Below, in pieces: positions 16,660 through 26,040 of a stretch of 64,000 bases of DNA. The stretch's first letter is position 1; each line of letters begins with the position of its first letter. This DNA is from Breznakibacter xylanolyticus (lineage in GTDB: Bacteria > Bacteroidota > Bacteroidia > Bacteroidales > Marinilabiliaceae), in the NCBI RefSeq assembly GCF_003254275.1, contig NZ_QKZK01000016.1, positions 29,301 to 93,300 on the forward strand, written 5' to 3'. The notes beneath the pieces were generated by a model. That model was given only the letters and a program-made list of their open reading frames with translations, ran no database searches and was not told the DNA's origin. Position numbers and translations under genes: made by a program.

Positions 16660-18735
16660 ATGAGAGGAAAAAATTATAATCATATGAAAAGTGATGTGCC
16701 GGTACGCTATAGTATCAAGAAGACCGATAAAGAGACCCTTTTAAAGTGGTATCATTTAATCACTTTGGGGCGGACGCTCGATGACCGGGCGCCCAACTAC
16801 CTGAAGCAGGCTGTCGGGTGGAGCTATCATGCGCCGGCTGCCGGACATGATGGCATTCAACTGGCCATCGGACAGGTGTTTCGTCGCAACAAGGATCATT
16901 TGTTTCCCTATTATCGCGATTTGCAGACCTGCGTGTCGGCTGGTATGACGGCCGAAGAGATCATTCTCAACGGGATTTCCAAAGATGCCGATGTGGCCGG
17001 AGGGGGGCGACACATGTCGAACCATTTTGCCAAGCCGGCTTGGAACATTCATAACGTATCGTCGTGCACGGGTAATCATACATTGCATGCAGCCGGTGTG
17101 GGACGTGCGCTCAAGACCTATGGCGAAAATGATGCCGTGGTGATTAGTTCGCAAGGCGAATCGTCGGTATCGGAGGGCTACGTTTACGAGGCCATAAATG
17201 GCGCATCGCGCGAACAGTTGCCTGTGGTGTTTGTTTTTCAGGATAATGGCTACGGTATTTCAGTTCCCAAGCAGGATCAGACGGCCAATCGCAAAGTGGC
17301 TCGAAATTTTGAATCGTTGAAAAACCTGCGCGTGATTTATTGCAATGGAAAAGATGTATTTGATTCAATAAATGCCATGACAGAGGCTGTTACCTGGGCC
17401 ATGGAGAATCAAAAACCTGTGATCGTGCAGGCCAACTGTGTTCGCATTCATTCGCATTCCAACTCAGACCGTCACGAACTTTATCGCGATGATAATGAGT
17501 TGAGTTATGTGAAGGAGTATGATCCTGTTGAAAAATACAAACGTTTGTTATTGCGCTATCAACGGGCGACAGAGTCCGAACTCACTGAAATAGATGAGCG
17601 TGTAAAGGAGGAGGTGAAAGAAGCACATCGCAAAGCGATGGCCGCACCGGCTCCGTCACCGGATTCGATTTTTGATTATGTGTTACCGCCGGCGTATGTT
17701 TCGAATAAGTATCCCGATGGGGTTCATCACCAGGAGGGTGACAAAGTCAAGTTTATTCAGGCTCTAAACGAAGCACTCAAAGCTGAATTCCGACACAATC
17801 CCGACACTTATTTATGGGGACAGGACGTGGCCAACAAGGATAAGGGGGGGATTTTTAACGTTTCCAAAGGCATGCAGCAGGAATTTGGGAAAACACGCGT
17901 GTTTAACGGGCCCATTGCTGAAGATTACATTTTGGGAACCGCCAACGGGATGTCGCGTTATAACCGTAATATGCGCATCGTGGTGGAAGGTGCCGAGTTT
18001 GCTGATTATTTTTGGCCGGCCATGGAACAATTTGTCGAGACCACTCATGAGTATTGGCGAACCAAGGGACAATATTCGCCCAATATTACAGTCCGATTGG
18101 CATCGGGCGGATACATTGGTGGTGGCTTGTATCATAGTCAGAACATCGAAGGAGCCCTGATGACCTTTCCGGGCGTGCGTATAGTGTATCCTTCGTTTGC
18201 CGACGATGGGGCCGGGTTAATTCGCACAGCCATGCGCAGCGAAGGGATGACGGTGTTTATGGAGCCCAAGGCACTTTATAACGCCCCCAAAGCGGCCACT
18301 GTGGTTCCCGACGATTTTGAGGTGCCTTTCGGAAAGGCTCGGATTCGTCGTTCAGGAACCGATTTGACCATTATAACCTACGGCAACACCACGCACATGT
18401 GCCTAGAGGTGGCCGAGCAGCTCCAACAAGAGGGTAAGGCCAGTGTCGAGGTCATTGATTTGCGCTCGTTGGTTCCGCTCGATAAAGAGGCAATCCGCAC
18501 ATCGTTGAGCAAGACTTCGCGTGCCCTGGTGGTTCACGAAGACAAAGTATTTGGGGGTTTTGGAGGCGAAGTGGCTGCAATGATCGGCGACGAGATGTTT
18601 GAGCTCCTGGACGCCCCCGTGCGACGTGTTGGCTCCACGTTTACGCCTGTTGGGTTTAATAGAATTTTGGAAGCGGCCATTTTGCCCGGTAATGATCGTA
18701 TTTATCAGGCTGCTGTGCAATTGATACATTATTGA
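16660..18735 (+). CDS. 2-oxoacid dehydrogenase E1, alpha and beta fused in one chain
   Basis: Thiamine-diphosphate-dependent E1, 691 residues, joining what many bacteria encode as two proteins. Residues 20-330 are the alpha part (ThDP site region SSQGESSVSEGYVYEA...NGYGISVP). Residues 350-690 are the beta part (NVSKGMQQEFGKTRVFNGPI, VRLASGGYIGGG, VHEDKVFGGFG). The similarity is to 2-oxoisovalerate dehydrogenase; the usual ThDP GDG motif reads GQGE. Start at 16660 or the in-frame ATG at 16684, which gives a more usual N-terminus. Partner of the E2 gene upstream. Pyruvate cannot be excluded as substrate. Confidence 0.9.
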   Translation: MRGKNYNHMKSDVPVRYSIKKTDKETLLKWYHLITLGRTLDDRAPNYLKQAVGWSYHAPAAGHDGIQLAIGQVFRRNKDHLFPYYRDLQTCVSAGMTAEEIILNGISKDADVAGGGRHMSNHFAKPAWNIHNVSSCTGNHTLHAAGVGRALKTYGENDAVVISSQGESSVSEGYVYEAINGASREQLPVVFVFQDNGYGISVPKQDQTANRKVARNFESLKNLRVIYCNGKDVFDSINAMTEAVTWAMENQKPVIVQANCVRIHSHSNSDRHELYRDDNELSYVKEYDPVEKYKRLLLRYQRATESELTEIDERVKEEVKEAHRKAMAAPAPSPDSIFDYVLPPAYVSNKYPDGVHHQEGDKVKFIQALNEALKAEFRHNPDTYLWGQDVANKDKGGIFNVSKGMQQEFGKTRVFNGPIAEDYILGTANGMSRYNRNMRIVVEGAEFADYFWPAMEQFVETTHEYWRTKGQYSPNITVRLASGGYIGGGLYHSQNIEGALMTFPGVRIVYPSFADDGAGLIRTAMRSEGMTVFMEPKALYNAPKAATVVPDDFEVPFGKARIRRSGTDLTIITYGNTTHMCLEVAEQLQQEGKASVEVIDLRSLVPLDKEAIRTSLSKTSRALVVHEDKVFGGFGGEVAAMIGDEMFELLDAPVRRVGSTFTPVGFNRILEAAILPGNDRIYQAAVQLIHY

Positions 18736-18883
18736 TGATATAAATCTCATGAAGATGTCTACAGCTTTGACAAATAGGAGGTTGATTATTGGAAGAAGTG
18801 CAGAATTGCATGAGTATATCAGTACCATCTAAAAATCATTGTTTTGCGTCTTGATATTTAAATCTTAATACATTTATAAACAG

Positions 18884-18975
18884 ATGAAACGAGCCATGTG
18901 TAGGCCTTATTCACACAGGAGGATGATTCTTGGCGAGTTCCATGTGGCCATTGAATAACAAATTTTAAACACATG
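18884..18975 (+). promoter_or_regulatory. Repeated 5' leader, copy B (before the flavodoxin)
   Basis: Begins ATGAAACGAGCCATG, shares TCACACAGGAGGATG with copy A and TTGGCGAGTTCCATGTGG with copies C and D, and ends AAACACATGAAAA, where the ATG (18973) starts the flavodoxin. CATGTG (18941-18946) pairs with CACATG (18970-18975) around a 23-base loop that includes an AT-rich stretch. The preceding 150 bases hold no recognisable promoter. Confidence 0.7.
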
Positions 18976-19488
18976 AAAAAGACTGCGATCATATACAGTT
19001 ATCGGTCGGTGAAAACCCGCCAGCAGGTACAAAAAATCATCCATCAATTTGGAGACGACCCCATCGAACAGTTGGATGCCGATAGTGTGACAGGGGATGC
19101 GATTATGCCCTATACGAACCTTATTTTGGCCGTTCCCACTTGGTTTGACGGTGAATTACCAAATTATTGGGATGAGCTATTGCCGGATCTTGAAGAGCGT
19201 AATTTCAAAGGCAAGAAGGTGGCCATTTTTGGGGGAGGCAATCAGCGTGATTATCCCGAGAATTTTGTAGATGGCATCGGCATCATGGCTCAATTTATGG
19301 AACAAAGGGGAGCCAAGCTGGTCGGATTCACATCCACCGAAGGCTATTCATTTGAAAGTTCACGTGCGGTACGGGGAAATGAGTTCATGGGACTGGCCAT
19401 CGACGTGGAAAACCAGTCGGCATTGACCGATTCACGCATCGAAAAGTGGGTTCTATCGTTGAAAATTGCGTTTGATTCAAAAAAATAG
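18973..19488 (+). CDS. Flavodoxin
   Basis: Small FMN-binding electron carrier, 171 residues, the long-chain type. The N-terminal phosphate loop is IIYSYRSVKTRQQVQ (a variant without the usual T/SxTGNT spacing). The 50s-loop region has the aromatic residue in AVPTWFDGELPNYWDELL and the 90s loop is FGGGNQRDYPENFVDGIG. A long-chain insertion follows (FTSTEGYSFESSRAV). Flavodoxins replace ferredoxin under iron limitation or serve radical-SAM enzymes and MEP-pathway enzymes. The gene stands alone after leader copy B, suggesting specific control. The unusual phosphate loop leaves some doubt about FMN affinity. Confidence 0.88.
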   Translation: MKKTAIIYSYRSVKTRQQVQKIIHQFGDDPIEQLDADSVTGDAIMPYTNLILAVPTWFDGELPNYWDELLPDLEERNFKGKKVAIFGGGNQRDYPENFVDGIGIMAQFMEQRGAKLVGFTSTEGYSFESSRAVRGNEFMGLAIDVENQSALTDSRIEKWVLSLKIAFDSKK

Positions 19489-19562
19489 TGTTTTTTTTAC
19501 GGTTGGTATACAGGGATATATGATTTAATTTCATGTTTTATGGGATTTTATTGTCGGAATAG

Positions 19563-19594
19563 TTGCATGATACCGATTAAATCACCTATATTTG
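19563..19594 (+). promoter_or_regulatory. Promoter of the tRNA-Lys gene
   Basis: TATATTTG at 19587-19594 matches the Bacteroidota -7 box TAnnTTTG, with TTG at 19563-19565 as a -33 element. It lies 18 bases before the tRNA 5' end. Confidence 0.65.
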
Positions 19595-19612
19595 CAACCG
19601 CAAAACCAGGAT

Positions 19613-19688
19613 GACTCAGTAGCTCAGCTGGTAGAGCACATCCCTTTTAAGGATGGGGTCCTGGGTTCGAGCCCCAGCTGAGTCACCA
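19613..19688 (+). tRNA. tRNA-Lys (anticodon TTT), CCA encoded
   Basis: Complete cloverleaf. Acceptor GACTCAG pairs with CTGAGTC; D-arm GCTC...GAGC; anticodon stem CATCC/GGATG with loop CTTTTAA, giving anticodon TTT (Lys). T-arm CTGGG-TTCGAGC-CCCAG; discriminator A at 19685 and CCA at 19686-19688. A hairpin terminator follows directly. Confidence 0.98.
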
Positions 19689-19690
19689 GT

Positions 19691-19726
19691 AAAAAAGCGA
19701 AACATGTTTCATGTTTCGCTTTTTTA
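19691..19726 (+). terminator. Terminator after tRNA-Lys
   Basis: GCGAAACATG, loop TTT, CATGTTTCGC, preceded by A-run and followed by TTTTTT. A perfect 10-bp stem. Confidence 0.92.
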
Positions 19727-19739
19727 TTTAAATATATTT

Positions 19740-20837
19740 ATGATCTAAATGTATTATTTGTTGCTAAGAGCCAGATTCGCCTTATTGGAACACTTTTGAA
19801 TCTTTTGGGTAAATAAAATATGGAATTATGTCAGAGGTGGCTTTCTGAGCCCCTTTTATGGGTTTGCAACCATGCAGGTGGATATTAGGGTGCTGAATCA
19901 TAAAATGACTGCAATAAATTTATAAGCGCAAATTAACTCGAGTGCTACGAAATGTTGGATTCATTGAATTTGCCAACGATTGTTCCAGACAAATCAGAAT
20001 TGACTCTCTTTGTATTGCAAACTGGCAGTAATAATTAGCCACGCATAATCACAACATAATTAACCCACTCAGAAATCGCTCATTCTATAGCGCCAACTGC
20101 CTCATGAAGAATAATTCATGCAGTAAAATATCGATGTTTTCTTTAAAAACAAGTGTATAATTTGCTTTAGCAATCGAAGTTGTGGCAGCAACATCAAAAT
20201 GGACGTTAGAAACGATGCTCCACTTTTATATTTTATGTCGTAATGTGATTTTTCGATGAGGGAAAATACCACACTTAAGAGACATCGATCACGCGTGGTA
20301 TAAGTGAATGCGTTTTGGATGCAAAATTGGTAGTTTATAAATGTAATCAATCCTTGGAGTTACGGATGTAAATAACATGATACCACCTTCTAAATTAACA
20401 AGTGTAAAAGCACAGTTTGGATTTACACATCTAAATCATAAAATCCAGATAAAAGCAAGCGAGAGAACCCCCTATATGTAAATACAAATATTAAGAGCAT
20501 AAATATTCAGTATTTCAGTGTATTACATTACCTATTTAAATAATTACTTGATAATTTAGAGTACAAATGTAAATTAATGGCCTTATCGCCCCCATTTTCA
20601 TCCCTTCACATCAGTATATATGACTGATAACCAGTATTTATAATCATCTATATTAACCTATAAGTTTAATTCTTATGATTTGCTGAAAAACTCTACCACA
20701 TGTTCGTGTATCACATTGATTGATTGTGAATAATTTATGGTATGCGATCAAATCGCAGGCAAATATCAAGGATAATCCATAACGTCCCACATACATTTGT
20801 AAACTACCAAATCTCATTAATAATTCACTAAAGTGAA
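19740..20837. other. About 1.1 kb AT-rich stretch without a recognisable gene
   Basis: No open frame with family features in any frame. The longest, 82 codons at 20102-20350 on the minus strand, has no recognisable motif. Several short A/T-rich motifs of the form ACAAATGTAAAT or its complement occur (near 20345, 20475, 20572, 20792). The stretch could be a decayed insertion or hold an unrecognised RNA. I cannot support a feature in it. Confidence 0.5.
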
Positions 20838-20866
20838 TTGAAGTATTAATTACATTTGTATATTTG
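20838..20866 (+). promoter_or_regulatory. Promoter of the HTH regulator gene
   Basis: TTG at 20838-20840, 18 bases, then TATATTTG at 20859-20866 (TAnnTTTG). A second TACATTTG abuts it upstream (20851-20858) and a third lies at 20792-20799. The start predicted near 20872 supports translation from the ATG at 20886. Confidence 0.65.
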
Positions 20867-20885
20867 CAATTACATATCTATCCAC

Positions 20886-21404
20886 ATGAAGGATCGAATT
20901 TTAAAGATTTTGCAACATGAACGGTTAACGCCGTCGAAATTTGCGGATACCATCGGTGTTCAACGCTCCAATATATCGCACATATTATCGGAGCGGAGTA
21001 AGCCCAGTCTCGATTTTCTGGCAAAAATCCTGACCCATTATCCTCAAATTAGTGGCGATTGGCTCATCACCGGACGTGGAAGCATGTTAAAAGGGAGTGT
21101 CATTCCCAAGGGGAACACATTATTTGACCAACCGACGGTGAATCGTTCGGGCATTCTGGAGTCAATATCTGGCTCTGGTTCAGATAAGGCTGAAAACACT
21201 CAAATTGCAAGTTCTGCTTCGTCTGTGACTGCAGATACTATCTCAAATGAGTCTGTCGTGGACACTGAGCCATCTAAAACGAATGAACCGATTGTTACAT
21301 TGCCTCCGATGATGACACAGCTCTCTAACTTGACCGGGCTGGAGATTGAGCAGATTGTGGTATTTTATAAAAATCGAACTTTTGTGTGTTATAAGCCGGG
21401 GTAA
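20886..21404 (+). CDS. HTH (Xre/CI-type) transcriptional regulator
   Basis: 172 residues. The N-terminal 65 form a CI-type helix-turn-helix: MKDRILKILQHERLTPSKFA, IGVQRSNISHILSERSKPSLDF, then SGDWLITGRGSMLK. A low-complexity Ser/Thr linker (about 80-135) follows, and a conserved short C-terminal tail (IEQIVVFYKNRTFVCYKPG) seen in many Bacteroidota members of this type. The ATG at 20886 fits the domain start; an upstream in-frame TTG at 20856 overlaps the promoter. Repeated TACATTTG-like motifs upstream might include its own operator. It precedes pyrK by about 200 bases, but a link to pyrimidine genes is not shown. Confidence 0.87.
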   Translation: MKDRILKILQHERLTPSKFADTIGVQRSNISHILSERSKPSLDFLAKILTHYPQISGDWLITGRGSMLKGSVIPKGNTLFDQPTVNRSGILESISGSGSDKAENTQIASSASSVTADTISNESVVDTEPSKTNEPIVTLPPMMTQLSNLTGLEIEQIVVFYKNRTFVCYKPG

Positions 21405-21558
21405 TTGTCTGATGGCGGCTTTCAGGGCGTGTAACGTCCCTGATGATGGATTCAGACCACCGGTTTTCATGATAATTTTAGGATTGCCAACGGCTCGATA
21501 ATTCCTTAACTTCATGTGAACTCTTAGGAGCCAATGCATGGAGAACAGCAAAAAGCAC

Positions 21559-21566
21559 TATATTTG
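21559..21566 (+). promoter_or_regulatory. -7 box of the pyrK-pyrD promoter
   Basis: TATATTTG (TAnnTTTG), 40 bases before the pyrK ATG. No clear -33 box. ATAAATGTAAATTAA follows at about 21584. Confidence 0.55.
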
Positions 21567-21605
21567 CAGAGATTTTAAGGATTTATAAATGTAAATTAAG
21601 CAAAC

Positions 21606-22382
21606 ATGTGTCAGAAAAAGTATATAGATGATTTTACCGTTCTCCAGACTCGCAGGGTCACGCATGATTATGTGATCATTGATTTACAGCATCCGAGTCA
21701 ACTGCCCGACATTCGTCCTGGGCAGTTTGTGCAGGTAAAAGTAGAGGATCGTCCCAATGTTTTTTTGCGACGTCCCATATCTGTTCACGATGCCGATAAA
21801 AATCAAGGTATTTTACGTCTGTTAGTGCAGGAAGTTGGTGAAGGAACCCGTTGGATGGGACAACTTGAACCAGGTCAAAAACTCAATTTGGTTTATCCGC
21901 TTGGTAACTCATTTCCCATGCCCAAAACAGATCGCGTGTTGCTTGTCGGCGGTGGTTGTGGCATTGCACCCCTTTTATTTTTAGGAAAAGAACTTCGCAA
22001 GCATGGTATTAAACCACGATTTCTCATGGGCGCCCGATCGGCTGCTCATTTAATTGACATGAGCGAATATCGGGAGCTTGGCGATGTGTATGTGACCACC
22101 GAAGATGGTTCAGAAGGGACGAAGGGCTTTGTGATACATCATCCGGTGATGAAAACCGACAAGCCTGATTTTGATGTGATTTACACTTGTGGCCCGGAGC
22201 CGATGATGAAAGTATTGGCCAAATATGCTGCCAATCATCACCTTGATTGTCATGTATCGCTCGAAAACAGCATGGCTTGTGGTATTGGAGCCTGTTTGTG
22301 TTGCGTAACGGCCACGCAACAAGGTAATAAATGTACATGTATTGATGGACCTGTATTCGATTCAAAAGATTTAAAATGGTAA
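21606..22382 (+). CDS. pyrK: Dihydroorotate dehydrogenase electron-transfer subunit PyrK
   Basis: Passes electrons from the FMN subunit PyrD to NAD+, 258 residues. FAD-binding FNR-type barrel with RRPISVHD near residue 55, nucleotide-binding [13 protein letters not shown] near 118, and a C-terminal 2Fe-2S site with Cys in [12 protein letters not shown] and KCTCIDGP. The stop overlaps the pyrD start by 7 bases, so the two are translationally coupled and form the class 1B enzyme that uses NAD+, suited to growth without oxygen. Confidence 0.96.
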   Translation: MCQKKYIDDFTVLQTRRVTHDYVIIDLQHPSQLPDIRPGQFVQVKVEDRPNVFLRRPISVHDADKNQGILRLLVQEVGEGTRWMGQLEPGQKLNLVYPLGNSFPMPKTDRVLLVGGGCGIAPLLFLGKELRKHGIKPRFLMGARSAAHLIDMSEYRELGDVYVTTEDGSEGTKGFVIHHPVMKTDKPDFDVIYTCGPEPMMKVLAKYAANHHLDCHVSLENSMACGIGACLCCVTATQQGNKCTCIDGPVFDSKDLKW

Positions 22383-23287
22383 ACTTATCTGTCGACTTGA
22401 ATGGGTTACAACTCAAAAACCCTGTGATGACTGCTTCCGGAACGTATGGTTACGGAGAGGAGTACAACGATTTTTATGATATCAATCAATTGGGGGGGAT
22501 AATTGTTAAAGGAACCACGCTCAACCATCGTGAAGGGAATGCATATCCCCGGATGGCTGAAACGCCCATGGGGATGCTCAATGCCGTGGGGCTACAAAAT
22601 AAAGGGGTTGAATATTTTGCAACGACCATCAATCCTCGCATCAGTCATTTCACCACCAATGTGTTGGTCAACGTATCCGGTTCGACCATTGAGGAGTATG
22701 TGGCTACAGCAGAGCGAATTGCATCATTGCCCAACATCCCCGGCATTGAGTTAAATATTTCATGTCCAAATGTGAAGGAGGGGGGCATGGCATTCGGAAC
22801 CAGTTGCCCATCAGCGGTGGCGGTTGTAGAAGCGGTACGTCAGGTGTTTCCTCGTCACTTAATGGTAAAGTTATCGCCCAATGTGACCAATATTGTTGAG
22901 ATTGCCAAAGGTGTTGAAGGCGCTGGTGCTGATAGCGTTTCGCTGATTAATACGCTGTTAGGAATGGCCATTGACGCTGAAAAACAGCGCCCCATGCTTT
23001 CAACCATAACCGGTGGCTTGTCGGGGCCTGCGGTGAAGCCAGTGGCCTTACGCATGGTGTGGCAGGTGGCTCGTGAAGTGAAAATTCCAGTTGTGGGACT
23101 CGGTGGAATTAGCAATGCGACCGATGCTATTGAATTTATTCTTGCCGGAGCTAGTGCCATTCAAGTGGGAACGGCCAATTTTGTGGATCCCATGGTTTGT
23201 GTTAAAATTATTGATGGCATCCGAGATTATATGATTCGGCACCAAGTGAATGATATAAAGGAGTTGGTGGGTGCTTTAAGATGTTGA
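22376..23287 (+). CDS. pyrD: Dihydroorotate dehydrogenase catalytic subunit (class 1B) PyrD
   Basis: FMN enzyme oxidising dihydroorotate to orotate in UMP synthesis, 303 residues, TIM barrel. Seen: [18 protein letters not shown] near the start, the KGTTL strand, [70 protein letters not shown] and QVGTANF. Pairing with PyrK marks it as class 1B. The other pyr genes in the window, pyrB-pyrI, are 22 kb away. No T-tailed terminator follows; an inverted repeat lies 20 bases after the stop. Confidence 0.96.
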   Translation: MVNLSVDLNGLQLKNPVMTASGTYGYGEEYNDFYDINQLGGIIVKGTTLNHREGNAYPRMAETPMGMLNAVGLQNKGVEYFATTINPRISHFTTNVLVNVSGSTIEEYVATAERIASLPNIPGIELNISCPNVKEGGMAFGTSCPSAVAVVEAVRQVFPRHLMVKLSPNVTNIVEIAKGVEGAGADSVSLINTLLGMAIDAEKQRPMLSTITGGLSGPAVKPVALRMVWQVAREVKIPVVGLGGISNATDAIEFILAGASAIQVGTANFVDPMVCVKIIDGIRDYMIRHQVNDIKELVGALRC

Positions 23288-23305
23288 TTATAAGCAGTAA
23301 TTGCG

Positions 23306-23336
23306 ATTTACATTTGTGATTTACAAATGTAAATCA
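23306..23336 (+). promoter_or_regulatory. 13-bp inverted repeat with an embedded TACATTTG box
   Basis: GATTTACATTTGT and ACAAATGTAAATC are perfect inverted copies separated by GATTT. The left arm holds TACATTTG (23309-23316), a -7-type box for the DUF4105 gene at 23359. No T-run follows, so a terminator is unlikely. It may be an operator or a promoter overlapped by one. Confidence 0.55.
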
Positions 23337-23358
23337 CTTTCTATAGAATGTTTGAGAT

Positions 23359-24531
23359 ATGAATAAAATTGTGCTAATTGGATTGGTTATTTGGTTGATG
23401 TTGTTAACATCCATCCATGGTTCTGTGAAACTGTCGGAGCAGGCTCATATCTCATTGTTGACATGTTCGCCCGGTGAAGAGTTGTATTCAGTGTTTGGAC
23501 ATAGTGCCCTCCGGGTTTCTGATTCGGAAACAGGTCATGATTGGGTTTTTAATTATGGAACGTTTGATTTTTCTACATCGTGGTTTTATTTGAAGTTTGC
23601 GCATGGCAATTTGAATTACATGCTTTCGGTGGGGCGTTTCTCCCATTTTATGCCTGGTTACATGGTCGAAAACCGACGTGTTGAGGAACAAGTGTTGAAC
23701 TTGAATGCAGTTGAACGTCAGCGTTTATTTGATGCGCTAGTGGCTAATGCGGCTCCAGAAAACCGTGATTATCGATACGATTTTTTTTATGACAATTGCG
23801 CCACACGCATTCGTGATATGGTGATTCAAGCTGTTGGGGGCAAGGTGCTTATTGATTCGGTGAGTGATCACTCGCTCTCGATGCGTCAACTTTATGGTCA
23901 GTATTTACAACATTCATTATGGACTGAGTTTGGTATCCATCTATTATTAGGAATGAAAGCAGATGTGCCTGCAACACCTTATAGCGAAATGTATTTGCCA
24001 GATTATTTGAGTCTTCAGTTTTCAAAAATGCACTTTGTACGTGATTCTTTGACGGTACCTTTGGTGAGTTCTCATTCGGTATTGTTGGAGCAAACGCCTG
24101 CGGTAACGGCAAGCAATATCGACTTGTCACCAAGACTCTTATTGTCTTTTTTCCTTTTGTTAGTTGTAGGGTTATCCTTGGCTCAGTGGCGATTGGGATG
24201 GAATTTGATTGTGCTGGATCGGTTTCTTTTTATCCTAACAGGGATGGTTGGGGTACTGTTAGCTTATTTGTGGTTCATCAGTTGTCATACCGTTACGGCT
24301 TATAATTTTAATCTACTATGGGCTTTGCCCACCAATTTGGTGATGGGGCTGATGAGTCGGCGGTGCAAGGGATATACCTTGCTCGCAAGGATTGCATTGG
24401 TGGGGACTGGGTTGTTAGGTGTTTTTTATGTATTTGTTCCTCAGCAATTTCCCGGTGGTTTATTCCTCTTGGTTTGTGCCATTGCCATTCGATTGTTTTT
24501 TTATGTTGGTATTGTGAAGAGGTTACGATAA
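23359..24531 (+). CDS. DUF4105 membrane protein
   Basis: 390 residues. Signal peptide 1-22, then a DUF4105 domain (about 25-230) exposed to the periplasm: LLTCSPGEELYSVFGHSALRV, FNYGTFDF, FKFAHGNLNYMLSVG-like strand, YRYDFFYDNCATRIRD. The His, Asn and Cys in GHSALR and DNCATR resemble a papain/NlpC-like active site, so a hydrolase is possible (inference). Residues 260-390 hold four or five membrane helices. The domain also occurs as the N-terminal part of Lnb-like proteins. Follows pyrD by 71 bases, with a separate promoter probable. Confidence 0.85.
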   Translation: MNKIVLIGLVIWLMLLTSIHGSVKLSEQAHISLLTCSPGEELYSVFGHSALRVSDSETGHDWVFNYGTFDFSTSWFYLKFAHGNLNYMLSVGRFSHFMPGYMVENRRVEEQVLNLNAVERQRLFDALVANAAPENRDYRYDFFYDNCATRIRDMVIQAVGGKVLIDSVSDHSLSMRQLYGQYLQHSLWTEFGIHLLLGMKADVPATPYSEMYLPDYLSLQFSKMHFVRDSLTVPLVSSHSVLLEQTPAVTASNIDLSPRLLLSFFLLLVVGLSLAQWRLGWNLIVLDRFLFILTGMVGVLLAYLWFISCHTVTAYNFNLLWALPTNLVMGLMSRRCKGYTLLARIALVGTGLLGVFYVFVPQQFPGGLFLLVCAIAIRLFFYVGIVKRLR

Positions 24532-24638
24532 ATGATGTTTTTTTGATAAAACGATGTTTTTTTGTGACGAAAGTGCTGTTGGGTGAAACATTAAAAGAGA
24601 TTCTCCATATAAAGAGCTGATTGGATCTCTTATTTAAG

Positions 24639-25979
24639 ATGACGGAAATGAAACAAAAAATACTACATATAGGATTGATTACATTGGGGTTAAGTGCACT
24701 GGCTTTTTCCGGTACATTTTACCTGAAGGATTTTCAATCACTCGGTAACGACTTTAATACACCAATGCCCAGCGCTACATCGTTGCGGCTGAGCAATGCC
24801 TTTAGTGAATCTGATGATTTTGTTTCCTTTGATTCGCGCATGGAGGCATTTATTAAAAAATGGAATATTGCTGGTGCATCCGTGGCCATTGCCAAAGATG
24901 AGCGATTGGTTTTTGCCAAGGCTTATGGTTTTGCCGACCGAGAATTGAAAATTGCCACAGAGCCATATCATCTATTTCGTGTGGCAAGTGTCTCCAAACT
25001 GGTCACGGCAGTAGGGATTATGAAATTGGTTGAAATGGGGAAATTAGCGCTTGATTCCCGAGTGTTCGGCGTTGATGGCATTTTAAACGATTCTGCGTTT
25101 CTTAATTATGTTGATAAACGTGTTGAGCTCATCACAGTCAAACAACTTCTTGAACACAGTGCCGGTTGGACTCCACGCTATGGCGATCACATGTTCATGC
25201 CTGGTGTGGTGGCTCATAAATTAAACAAACCGCTTCCTGTTTCTGTCGATGATATTATTGTGTTTGCTTTGATGCATCGATTGCATTTTCAGCCCGACAG
25301 CCAAAGCAGCTATTCCAACCTTGGATATGCCGTTTTAGGAAAGGTTATAGAAAAAGTCACCGAGACTGATTATGAGTCATACATTCGTAAAGAAGTTCTG
25401 TTTCCGTTGGGAATATTTGATATGCGATTGGGACGTAGTTTTTTGAGTGAGCGTTTTGAAAATGAAGTTAAATATTATGAGCCCGATTCGACAATGGTCG
25501 TAGAAGATTTTCGTGGCACAGGAACAATGGTTTCAAGAACATACGGAGGTAATGACATTTACACATTAGGTGCTGCCGGAGGCTGGATTGCCAGTGCGTC
25601 TGACTTGATGAAGTTGATGTTGTCAATTGATGGCAATAGCCAAATAAGAGATATTTTAAGCTCCGAATCCATTATGACGATGACACAGCCCGAATGTCCA
25701 CTTAAAAGTCCATTGGGATGGCGTAAAATAAAAGGAAATGCTTGGATTCGCACAGGTACTTTGGCTAGTGTTTCGGCCTTGATGGTTCATCAGGCAGATG
25801 GCATTTCGTATGTGGTACTGTTGAATTCCGGCACTTGGAAAGGTGCTGATTTCACTGTCGAAATTGAACGTCAAATTTCAAATTATATCGAAACCATAGC
25901 ACATTGGCCTGATTACAATTTGTTCGATTTACAATTGCAGCCTATGATGCCTTTACAGCCACTTTTGACTGCCAACTAA
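24639..25979 (+). CDS. Serine hydrolase of the class C beta-lactamase family
   Basis: Exported serine hydrolase, 446 residues from ATG 24639 (ATG 24648 also possible). Signal anchor or peptide in residues 5-28, then the beta-lactamase/D-Ala-D-Ala peptidase fold: nucleophile Ser in SVSK (RVASVSKLVTA), YSN in the second motif (SSYSNLGYAVLG), EHSAGW nearby, and a third-motif-like IRTGTL (HxG/KTG replacement). Such proteins are often peptidases or esterases acting on cell-wall fragments or D-amino peptides rather than true beta-lactamases. Followed by a strong hairpin terminator. Confidence 0.87.
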   Translation: MTEMKQKILHIGLITLGLSALAFSGTFYLKDFQSLGNDFNTPMPSATSLRLSNAFSESDDFVSFDSRMEAFIKKWNIAGASVAIAKDERLVFAKAYGFADRELKIATEPYHLFRVASVSKLVTAVGIMKLVEMGKLALDSRVFGVDGILNDSAFLNYVDKRVELITVKQLLEHSAGWTPRYGDHMFMPGVVAHKLNKPLPVSVDDIIVFALMHRLHFQPDSQSSYSNLGYAVLGKVIEKVTETDYESYIRKEVLFPLGIFDMRLGRSFLSERFENEVKYYEPDSTMVVEDFRGTGTMVSRTYGGNDIYTLGAAGGWIASASDLMKLMLSIDGNSQIRDILSSESIMTMTQPECPLKSPLGWRKIKGNAWIRTGTLASVSALMVHQADGISYVVLLNSGTWKGADFTVEIERQISNYIETIAHWPDYNLFDLQLQPMMPLQPLLTAN

Positions 25980-26002
25980 TAATACTCAGATAATACACAA
26001 TC

Positions 26003-26040
26003 AAAAAGCCACTCAGGAATATATTTCTGAGTGGCTTTTT
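26003..26040 (+). terminator. Terminator after the serine hydrolase gene
   Basis: AAAAAGCCACTCAG pairs with CTGAGTGGCTTTTT around a 10-base loop, 24 bases past the stop. Confidence 0.92.

Noticed and set aside
20102..20350. 82-codon minus-strand frame in the AT-rich gap
   Set aside because: No motif, no promoter and hydrophobic composition expected by chance in AT-rich DNA.
24534..24570. Twice-occurring GATGTTTTTTTG near 24535 and 24551
   Set aside because: Short T-rich duplication without a stem. Too short to call a terminator or repeat family.
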